A stretch of DNA of 5,043 nucleotides from Verrucomicrobiales bacterium. GTDB lineage: Bacteria > Verrucomicrobiota > Verrucomicrobiia > Limisphaerales > F1-80-MAGS106. The position numbers and the translations under genes were made by a program. The stretch is taken from assembly GCA_947487925.1 (NCBI GenBank), contig CANLCA010000292.1, positions 1-5,043 on the forward strand. The letters run 5' to 3'. The notes beneath the pieces were generated by a model that did not search any database, was not told where the DNA came from, and saw only the letters and a list, made by a program, of their open reading frames with translations. This document shows, piece after piece, positions 1 to 5,043 of the stretch; positions within the stretch are counted from its first letter, which is position 1; the number at the start of each line of letters is the position of its first letter.

Positions 1-2071
1 CATAGATCGTGCTCGGGGCACCGCCCGAAAGCGTCAGCGCTACCGGCACATCGTTCAGTTTGACTCCCGCATCCTTCCAGGCGACACCGCTATTGGTGGA
101 TTGTAAAATACTGCCGTCCCGCGCGAGCGCCACATGCCGGCCATCCGTTCCGATCACCACGCTGATCAAGTGGGCGCTGACGCCAGAGTCTCGCTTCGTC
201 CAGGTCAGGCCATCCGGTGAAGTCAGCACCGTCCCGTTGTCACCTACCGCGGCAAAGTTGGCGGCCGGACGATTATTGGCGAAGTAGCCCGCGAACGCGA
301 CCGAACGCAGATGCTCGGTCGTGCCTGAGTTGACCTGACTCCATTGCCCCAGGCTGGTCTGGACCGCCGTCAGAATCGTTCCGCTGTCCCCCACCACGAC
401 GAGCTGTGAGGCGCCGCCCGCAGCTTCGCGCAGCGTCGCCGTCGTGCCGGAGGTCCGCGCCGTCCAGGTGAAGGAATCCGTGCTCGTCAGCAAGGTGCCG
501 TTGGAGCCGACCACCACGGTGGCGTTACCGCCGGGGGGCGCGGAGCCCACTCCCAGCAAATCCACTGTGGTTCCCGAAGTCAGACGTTGATCCTGGCTGA
601 CGAATTGTCCCTTGTTCAGAATCAGGCCACCCGCGCCCACCAGAATCAGCTGGTTTTGCGGCGTCCGCACGCCGTCGAAGATTGTCGGCGCCGTACCGAT
701 CGCGCCGACCGCAGTCAACCCGCGGATGACTCCGTTCGGGGCGTAGGCTTGATCGAAGTAGGCTCCGGTGACTTCGGTGTCGATGGTCGTGGGAGCAACT
801 TTGTTCAAGGAGTTCCAATGGGTGAAGTTCGTCGAGTCCGCCAGCGTGAAACCAGGAGAAAGATAAATCCCGTTTTGAAAAAACAGTTCGTCGGACCGCG
901 TGTTCGCGGCGGTGGCGACGCGCGTCCAGGCTTTACCGTTGCTTGAGACGTAAACTTCTCCCTGGTTCGCGCTGCGGGTTGCGACGAATTGGCTGCTGGC
1001 AGCATCGAAGACGATTCCACTCAGGCCTAGATTGCTGGGCGTCATCGTGGCTCCGGATCCATCCTCGCTGCTGAACGTGTAGATGCCCGCGTTGGCAGGA
1101 ATCACGAACACGCCGTTCCCATACGCGGCCTGCGCCGCACCCGTGAACGTGCCCGCGTTGTAGCTCTGCGCGGAGTTCCAGGTCACGCCGTCGACCGAGG
1201 TCGTGATCTCGTTGTGCATTCCCACTCCGCTGCGCCCCCCGAAGACGACGAATCGGCCATTCAAGAAATCCACCATGTCCCACTGGTTCGCCGTGCTGCC
1301 GGGAATGCCCACGCTGGTCCATTGCACGCCGTCGGTGGAGTGGGCGACTCCAGCCCGGCCGGCCGCAACGAAGCGCCCGTTGCCAAAACTCACACCGTAG
1401 AAGTCAAACACCGATCCGCTCGTGGCCGCGCTCCAGGTCAAGCCCGCGTCCTTGGAGTAAAGAATGATTCCGAGGTTTCCCACGGCCACAAACGTCCCGC
1501 TCCCAAACGCGACATCCTGCAGGTCGTGGCCGCGTCCCGTGGGAATGTGCAGCCAGTCCCGGGCGTTTCCTGAACGGAGGATCAGCCCACCGCGTCCTAC
1601 GAGCACGTATGTGCCTGATCCGAACGCGGCACCCTCCAGCTCGTCCTTGTGCGGACGCGGTTCCACAAGCCTCAGATTCTCCGTAAAGCCACCGCCCGCA
1701 CCGAACCCGCTCCCGCCTTTCCGGGCTTCCAACCGGAACGTCGTGGTCAAACCGGCATCGGAGCGGGAGCCGATCGCCGTGATGGTTCCGTTCACGATGC
1801 TGCCTGTTTCAAAATAGAACGCGTTGGGAGTCTGCCAAGTGATCTTGCCTGACGCGTCCACCTGGCCGGTCAAACCGCCACCGGACTGGCTGACGACACC
1901 CGCGGCGTCGATGTTGATCAATGCGGGACCGAAGCCGGATTCAGCCTCGTTCACCAGTCCCGAAAGCTTCACGTAAAAAAGCCCGTTGTAACTTCCGGCC
2001 AACGGCGCTTGCGCGTTCAGGACATGGGTAGTGACAAGAATGAGAGAGAACTGCAGGAACTTCTTCAGCAT
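1..2071 (-). CDS. Secreted Asp-box (BNR/Ycf48-like) beta-propeller protein, 3' end outside window
   Basis: The reading frame starts at ATG 2069-2071 on the minus strand and stays open for 690 codons to the left edge, so the C-terminus is missing. The start is supported by an in-frame TAG at 2111-2113 with no other ATG between, and by an immediate signal peptide: MLKK, a hydrophobic stretch FLQFSLILVTTHVL, then a likely cleavage site near LNA-QA (residues 18-22). Residues about 27-117 form a beta-rich domain starting GSYNGLFY. From about residue 140 onward the protein consists of repeats of the form 'GNGxFVAVGxxGxIxxSxDGxTW', spaced roughly 40-47 residues apart. This is the Asp-box pattern seen in sialidase-like, Ycf48-like and sortilin-type propellers. 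There are enough repeats for more than one propeller. No catalytic sialidase residues are recognisable, so an enzymatic role is not supported; a cell-surface or exported binding or scaffold role is inference. No Shine-Dalgarno sequence is visible. Its specific function is unknown. Confidence 0.9.
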   Translation of the reverse strand, partial: MLKKFLQFSLILVTTHVLNAQAPLAGSYNGLFYVKLSGLVNEAESGFGPALINIDAAGVVSQSGGGLTGQVDASGKITWQTPNAFYFETGSIVNGTITAIGSRSDAGLTTTFRLEARKGGSGFGAGGGFTENLRLVEPRPHKDELEGAAFGSGTYVLVGRGGLILRSGNARDWLHIPTGRGHDLQDVAFGSGTFVAVGNLGIILYSKDAGLTWSAATSGSVFDFYGVSFGNGRFVAAGRAGVAHSTDGVQWTSVGIPGSTANQWDMVDFLNGRFVVFGGRSGVGMHNEITTSVDGVTWNSAQSYNAGTFTGAAQAAYGNGVFVIPANAGIYTFSSEDGSGATMTPSNLGLSGIVFDAASSQFVATRSANQGEVYVSSNGKAWTRVATAANTRSDELFFQNGIYLSPGFTLADSTNFTHWNSLNKVAPTTIDTEVTGAYFDQAYAPNGVIRGLTAVGAIGTAPTIFDGVRTPQNQLILVGAGGLILNKGQFVSQDQRLTSGTTVDLLGVGSAPPGGNATVVVGSNGTLLTSTDSFTWTARTSGTTATLREAAGGASQLVVVGDSGTILTAVQTSLGQWSQVNSGTTEHLRSVAFAGYFANNRPAANFAAVGDNGTVLTSPDGLTWTKRDSGVSAHLISVVIGTDGRHVALARDGSILQSTNSGVAWKDAGVKLNDVPVALTLSGGAPSTIY
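77..1576 (-). repeat. Array of Asp-box-like blade repeats inside the secreted propeller gene
   Basis: This is a protein-level repeat, not a DNA tandem repeat. Clear Asp-box-like motifs are SKDAGLTW (residues 206-213), STDGVQW (245-251), SVDGVTW (292-298), SSNGKAW (376-382), STDSFTW (530-536), SPDGLTW (618-624) and STNSGVAW (658-665). Weaker copies are RSGNARDW (166-173), STNFTHW (413-419) and TSLGQW (572-577). Each sits at the end of a strand pair beginning with a phrase such as FVAVG, FVAAG or VVVGDSGT. The gap between 419 and 530 is longer than one blade and may be an insertion or the linker between two propellers. Confidence 0.8.
1721..1993 (-). other. N-terminal beta-rich domain of the propeller protein (residues ~27-117)
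   Basis: Between the signal peptide and the repeats the protein has a compact segment beginning GSYNGLFYVKLSG and running through a glycine-rich section (SQSGGGLTGQVDASGKITW) to FRLEARKGG. It alternates short hydrophobic strands with G, N and D turns and contains no cysteine. It is followed by a glycine-rich linker (GGSGFGAGGGF, residues 119-129) before the first blade. Segments of this 'GSYNGLFY...ESGFG...' type look familiar from large exported proteins of Verrucomicrobiota, but I cannot assign a named family. Domain status is inferred from composition and position. Confidence 0.5.
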
Positions 2072-2226
2072 GACGACAAATAGAATGTGGTTTCGAATCG
2101 TCCATCCACACTAAATCTAGGAGATGGATTGGATCAAGAATGAAGTCTTTAGAAACGATGAGAACAGAGATGGACGCCTTGCCAGACCAGCGAATCCGGC
2201 TCATCATGATCGCGGCTTGGAATTGA
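2072..2226. other. Leader and upstream region of the minus-strand gene; no gene seen
   Basis: This stretch lies between the propeller start and the transposase relic and is visibly richer in A and T than the flanks. It should contain the promoter of the minus-strand gene. On the minus strand TTGATC and TTTAGT lie about 16 bases apart (around 2107-2134) and could be read as weak -35/-10 boxes, but the match is poor. No ribosome binding site, operator or terminator can be supported. Minus-strand reading frames here show no recognisable protein similarity. Confidence 0.4.
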
Positions 2227-2466
2227 GGGATCCACTTCACAAACCTGCTTGATCAACGCGGCCCATCGTTCGCGGCCCTGCTCGCCTCCAGGTGCCAGGG
2301 GCTTGGTCCCTGGTCTCCTGCGGTTCCGCCACCGCCACCGCGGGTTGAACCTTGGCTCTTTGGCCGCGCTTCTTTTTCGAACACCATCCGTAGTAGCGGA
2401 TTGCAGATGCATCGGAATCTCGTAGATCACTTGGCCCCCATCGGTCACCTGGAGCTTCCGTGCCTC
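2227..2466 (-). pseudogene. Decayed C-terminal fragment of an IS91-type (Y2, PF04986-like) transposase
   Basis: Three pieces of one family pattern occur in order on the minus strand but in two different frames. EARKLQVTDGGQVIYE lies at 2466-2419. Then, in a shifted frame, SAIRYYGWCSKKKRGQR runs from about 2407 to 2357. Then, back in the first frame, RERWAALIKQVCEVDP lies at 2274-2227. In the 'putative transposase' family of IS91-like elements the C-terminal part typically reads 'RYYGWYSNKxRG', followed after a basic variable stretch by 'WAxLIxKVYEVDPLxCPxC'. Here the pieces match up to EVDP; the zinc-binding CPxC that should follow is absent and the sequence degrades. The catalytic N-terminal half with the HUH and two-tyrosine motifs is missing. 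It therefore cannot encode a working transposase. IS91-type elements lack terminal inverted repeats, so element ends cannot be defined by eye. Family assignment rests on recalled motifs. Confidence 0.65.
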
Positions 2467-2509
2467 GTTGACGGTTGAGCTGCGGGGTGACGCGGCGCGC
2501 TGAGAGTGT

Positions 2510-2898
2510 TCAGCTCTTTTGGGCTTTCGGCAGCCAGGTGTGCCGGGTGTGGCCCGATTGTGGCCCGACGTGAGTGAAGCCGGTGTCGCGTTCGGCGTGC
2601 TCGAGTTTCCTGGACAATGCCCTCATGCGCGGGCCGTCGTTCCAAAGCAGCTTCGGCCTTTATGGAAGCTGACTGCAGAACTGCTTGGCACGCAGCCAGT
2701 CGCGTTCCCGCTTCGCACCATCAGTGCCGATGATGATTTGCTTGAAGTAACGGACTTGGGCCAGTTCGCGCGTGATAAGATTGAGCGCCCGGCCGTCGAG
2801 TTCGTTGATGTGGCAGGGCAGCACCTGCGCGGTGAAAACTTCATTGCCAAGGCCCTCTCAGCGTTCGACAATCCAATCAAGTGTTTTTCCAACAGATC
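2510..2898 (-). pseudogene. Relic of a glycosyltransferase gene (GpgS/GT81-like or related GT-A family), interrupted
   Basis: On the minus strand one frame from 2857 to 2510 reads through VLPCHINELDGRAL, then ITRELAQVRYFKQIIIGTDG and WLRAKQFCSQLP. It is broken by an in-frame TAA (2660-2662), then continues in the same frame with KLLWNDGPRMRALSRKLEHAE before a final TGA at 2510-2512. The order 'LPxxxxELxGxAL...EL..V.YL..IIIG.DGA...FF..LP....LWNDGPR' is what I recall for glucosyl-3-phosphoglycerate-synthase-like glycosyltransferases that act on nucleotide-sugar donors. The likely preceding part (DLLEKHLIGLSNAERALAM, 2898-2842) is in a different frame, which implies a frameshift near 2822-2845. 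Everything after LEHAERDTG, including the expected glycine-rich 'GKGRNVW' and metal-binding region, is lost. The remnant covers roughly a quarter of a normal gene. It is non-functional; the exact family is moderately certain. Confidence 0.6.
2548..2568. repeat. Two copies of TGTGGCCCGA with an 11-base period
   Basis: TGTGGCCCGA occurs at 2548-2557 and again at 2559-2568, separated by a single base. It lies within the distal part of the glycosyltransferase relic, just where recognisable similarity to the family ends. It adds a duplicated GPQ/GHT-like stretch on the minus strand. It is most simply a replication-slippage duplication in decaying DNA; no function is implied. Confidence 0.6.
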
Positions 2899-5043
2899 AT
2901 GGCTCCCAGTAGCCTTCTCGTTAACCGCGAGGCCAGTCGGTTACTCCGCGCGCCGACCGGGGCTACCTGGATTGCCTTGGGTGTCCTGATCCTTTCCGTT
3001 CGAACCGCGCTTCCGGCATCTCCACAGCGGTTCGAATTTTTCGAGCAACGCATCCGGCCATTCCTGGCCAACGATTGCTACGAGTGTCATGGCGTGAAGA
3101 AACAGAAGGGCGGGCTGCGGGTGGATTCGCGTGACGGGTTGCGCCAGGGCGGCGATTCCGGATCGGCGGTGGTGCCGGGCGATGCCGACAAAAGTTTGCT
3201 CATCCAGTCGATTCGACACGCGCATGCCGAATTCAAGATGCCAAAGGATCGGCCAAAACTGTCCGATTCCGCCATCGCGTCGTTCGTTCAGTGGGTGAAC
3301 GACGGCGCGCCCGACCCGCGGGATCATCCACCGGCGACCGAGTCGGCCCGGGGCGCGGATTGGGCGAGCGTGTTTCAGGCGCGCCGCGAATGGTGGAGTT
3401 TCCAGCCGTTAAAGAAACCGGCGCCACCGGCGGTTCAGGATGTCCGTTGGTCGGATCATCCGGTCGATCGCTTTATCCTGGCCAAGTTGGAAAGTCAGGG
3501 CATTCGACCTGCTTCCCCCGCCAGTCCGGCGACGTGGCTGCGTCGTGTCCACTTTGTGATCACCGGTCTGCCGCCCACGCCCGAGGAACTCCAGGCGTTC
3601 CTGAAGGACACGTCCCAAGGCGGCCGGGCCCGCGTGGTGGATGGGCTGCTGGCCTCGCCTCATTTCGGCGAACGTTGGGCGCGCCATTGGATGGACCTCG
3701 TCCGTTTTGCCGAGACCTATGGGCACGAGCAGGACTATTCGATTCCTCACGTCTGGCAGTATCGCGATTACCTGATCCGGGCGTTCAATGCCGATGTTTC
3801 CTACGACCAGTTTGTGAAGGAACACATCGCCGGCGATCGGCTCCAGCCACCCCGGCGGAATCCGATGGCCGGGTTCAACGAGTCGGTCATCGGCACCGGT
3901 TGGTGGTACCTACACCAAGCCACCCACGGTCCGGTGGATCCCTACCTGGACGAGGCGGACCGCATCGACAACCAGATCGATGTGTTCTCGAAGACGTTTC
4001 TGGGACTGACCGTCGCGTGTGCGCGCTGTCACGATCACAAATTCGATGCGATCTCCACCCAAGACTATTACAGCCTGACCGCGTATCTCCGCGGCTCACG
4101 CCAGGATATCGCGTGCCTGGATCCCGACGGAACGTTGGAGCCGAGGGTCGAGGAATTGCGCCGCCGGCTTGCCCGTCAAAGCGAAACATTGCGCGGGGCG
4201 CTGACCCGCTTGCGCGCTAAGGACGGGCCCAAGATCGCGGCCTACTTGGGGGCGGCGCGCGAGGTTCTGCACGGTCCATCCCAGCCCGCCGACGCTGGAA
4301 CGAACCAACGTCCGGACGTGGTGTTCGAGGATTTTGAGGACGGCACGTATGCCCGCTGGAAGGTGGAGGGAACCGCGTTCGGCTCAGAGCCGGCCGCTGG
4401 TAAACATGCGAATCAGAAGGCCGTGGAAGGTTTCCAGGGCCGGCGTCTGGCGAATAGTTTTACAAAGGGCGACGCACCCAAGGGCGCACTTCGTTCAGCG
4501 CCGTTCCACGTCAGCTACCCCTACATCCGCTTTCTGTTGGGTGGAGGAATCCCGACGAAGAAAGCCCGATTCGCCCTGCGGGTGGAAGGTCGGGAGGTTC
4601 GTGAAGCTTCCGGGGAGAATCGCGAACTTCTCGAGCCGAAGACTTGGGACGTCCGGGAGCTTCTCGGGAAGGAGGCGACGCTGGAGATCATTGACGAAGA
4701 CGACAGCACCTGGGGACACATCAACGTGGATGACATTGTCTTCACCGATTCGCCGAACGCGGGGCACCCGCGCTACGCACGACCGATCGCAGCGGTTGCC
4801 CGCGAGCGCGGTCTGAGCACCGCGATCCTGGAATCGTGGATGACCGAGTTGGCCTCCGACGGAGCGCGCAAGCCCTCCCATCCTTTGCAATCCTGGCGGG
4901 CGGCGTTGGAACGGGAACACCCGAATCCATCCGCGAGCCCGAAAACGCCCCCGCCCGGGACGAGACCGTCTGAGCCAGCGGTGGGGCAGGAGAAACGTTC
5001 CAGCGGTTCGATCGATCCGGTTTACGAGCCGTTTCCAGCTCCG
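2899..5043 (+). CDS. Secreted c-type cytochrome / DUF1549 (PSCyt1-PSCyt2) protein, 3' end outside window
   Basis: The frame is open for 715 codons from ATG 2899 to the right edge. An in-frame TGA at 2833-2835 limits the start to ATG 2899 or GTG 2881, and neither has a Shine-Dalgarno sequence. The N-terminus has arginines at 10, 14, 15 and 18, a hydrophobic core TWIALGVLILSV (24-35) and a likely cleavage site after ALPA, so the product is exported. Residues about 44-142 match PSCyt1 (PF07635): heme-binding CYECH at 60-64, then GGLRVDSRDGLRQGG and FKMPKDRPKLSD with Met114 as possible axial ligand. Residues about 187-400 match DUF1549/PSCyt2 (PF07583): VDRFILAKLE, GLPPTPEEL, FGERWARHWMDLVRFAET and a second heme-type motif CARCHDHKFD at 374-383. 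A charged, probably helical segment follows (about 414-458), then a GH32C-like beta-sandwich (476-617) and a proline-rich stretch. In the family a PSD1/DUF1553 domain comes next, beyond the window. Molecular function is undetermined; a periplasmic redox or polysaccharide-linked role is inference. Confidence 0.92.
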   Translation, partial: MAPSSLLVNREASRLLRAPTGATWIALGVLILSVRTALPASPQRFEFFEQRIRPFLANDCYECHGVKKQKGGLRVDSRDGLRQGGDSGSAVVPGDADKSLLIQSIRHAHAEFKMPKDRPKLSDSAIASFVQWVNDGAPDPRDHPPATESARGADWASVFQARREWWSFQPLKKPAPPAVQDVRWSDHPVDRFILAKLESQGIRPASPASPATWLRRVHFVITGLPPTPEELQAFLKDTSQGGRARVVDGLLASPHFGERWARHWMDLVRFAETYGHEQDYSIPHVWQYRDYLIRAFNADVSYDQFVKEHIAGDRLQPPRRNPMAGFNESVIGTGWWYLHQATHGPVDPYLDEADRIDNQIDVFSKTFLGLTVACARCHDHKFDAISTQDYYSLTAYLRGSRQDIACLDPDGTLEPRVEELRRRLARQSETLRGALTRLRAKDGPKIAAYLGAAREVLHGPSQPADAGTNQRPDVVFEDFEDGTYARWKVEGTAFGSEPAAGKHANQKAVEGFQGRRLANSFTKGDAPKGALRSAPFHVSYPYIRFLLGGGIPTKKARFALRVEGREVREASGENRELLEPKTWDVRELLGKEATLEIIDEDDSTWGHINVDDIVFTDSPNAGHPRYARPIAAVARERGLSTAILESWMTELASDGARKPSHPLQSWRAALEREHPNPSASPKTPPPGTRPSEPAVGQEKRSSGSIDPVYEPFPAP
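4324..4749 (+). other. GH32 C-terminal-like beta-sandwich domain inserted after DUF1549 (residues 476-617)
   Basis: Within the cytochrome/DUF1549 protein, residues 476-617 begin FEDFEDGTYARWKVEGTAFG, pass through GFQGRRLANSF, YIRFLLGGG and RFALRVEGREV, and end with TWDVRELLGKEATLEIID and WGHINVDDIVFTD. The series 'DFExGxYxxWxxxGxAFG ... GxGLxNSF ... PYIxFLIGGG ... WDVxxxxGKxAxIxIVDxxxxxWGHINVDxI' is also found fused to GH32 levanase/fructanase-like enzymes and to planctomycete cytochrome proteins, where it is taken to be a carbohydrate-binding-type jelly roll. No catalytic residues are expected. Its presence suggests contact with a glycan, but this is inference from the fold family. Confidence 0.7.

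Noticed and set aside
587..946. 119-codon plus-strand ORF, with similar ones at 1214-1573 and 1464-1817
   Set aside because: All are antisense to the propeller gene, which has a continuous frame, signal peptide and repeats; these have no independent support.
2100..2138. Imperfect inverted repeat around TCCATCC ... GGATTGGA
   Set aside because: The arms are mismatched and short; it could equally be chance, and no operator or element end can be argued from it.
2295..2313. Inverted repeat CCAGGG / CCCTGG with a 7-base loop
   Set aside because: Only six base pairs, no T-tract, and situated within the transposase relic; not enough to call a terminator or element end.
2519..2989. 156-codon plus-strand ORF across the relic region
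   Set aside because: It is antisense to the glycosyltransferase relic and runs into the cytochrome gene in a different frame. No recognisable motif, signal or start site supports it.
3291..4220. 309-codon plus-strand ORF
   Set aside because: It lies fully inside the cytochrome/DUF1549 gene in another frame and its translation is low-complexity R/G/P-rich with no family motifs, whereas the overlapping frame has clear domains.
4495..4920. 141-codon minus-strand ORF
   Set aside because: Shadow of the GH32C-like domain region of the cytochrome gene; composition is typical of antisense reading of GC-rich coding DNA.
1..5043. CRISPR array, tRNA/rRNA genes, riboswitch, toxin-antitoxin pair or defence system
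   Set aside because: Looked for on both strands; no regularly spaced repeats, cloverleaf, conserved rRNA stretch or defence-family motif was seen.

Overview
The window is GC-rich and reads as a piece of a Verrucomicrobiota or Planctomycetota chromosome. The main reason is the right-hand gene, which has the cytochrome-plus-DUF1549 architecture (PSCyt1/PSCyt2) that is strongly expanded in those phyla. A large secreted Asp-box propeller protein next to it fits the same groups. Verrucomicrobiota is my preference, but this is inference from architecture, not from a marker gene.

Layout. (1) Positions 1-2071, minus strand: a large secreted protein whose 3' end lies beyond the left edge (690 codons visible). 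It has a signal peptide, a small N-terminal beta-rich domain, then at least ten Asp-box-like blade repeats. (2) Positions 2072-2898: about 0.8 kb with no intact gene, but not featureless. Read on the minus strand it holds two decayed gene fragments. Nearest the right-hand gene is a glycosyltransferase relic, interrupted by an in-frame TAA and at least one frameshift. Next to it is the C-terminal part of an IS91-type (Y2, PF04986-like) transposase, also frameshifted. (3) Positions 2899-5043, plus strand: a secreted c-type-cytochrome/DUF1549 protein open to the right edge (715 codons visible). It has two CxxCH motifs and an extra beta-sandwich domain resembling the C-terminal module of GH32 enzymes. 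The PSD1 (DUF1553) domain expected after it would lie outside the window.

The two intact genes are divergent and both carry signal peptides, so both products should act outside the cytoplasm. Nothing shows that they work together; they are separated by a relic region that looks like the scar of a past insertion or rearrangement. Neither start has a clear Shine-Dalgarno sequence. I see no RNA genes, CRISPR array or convincing terminator. I do not see a convincing new biological system; the most informative new observation is the pair of relics between the two secreted-protein genes.
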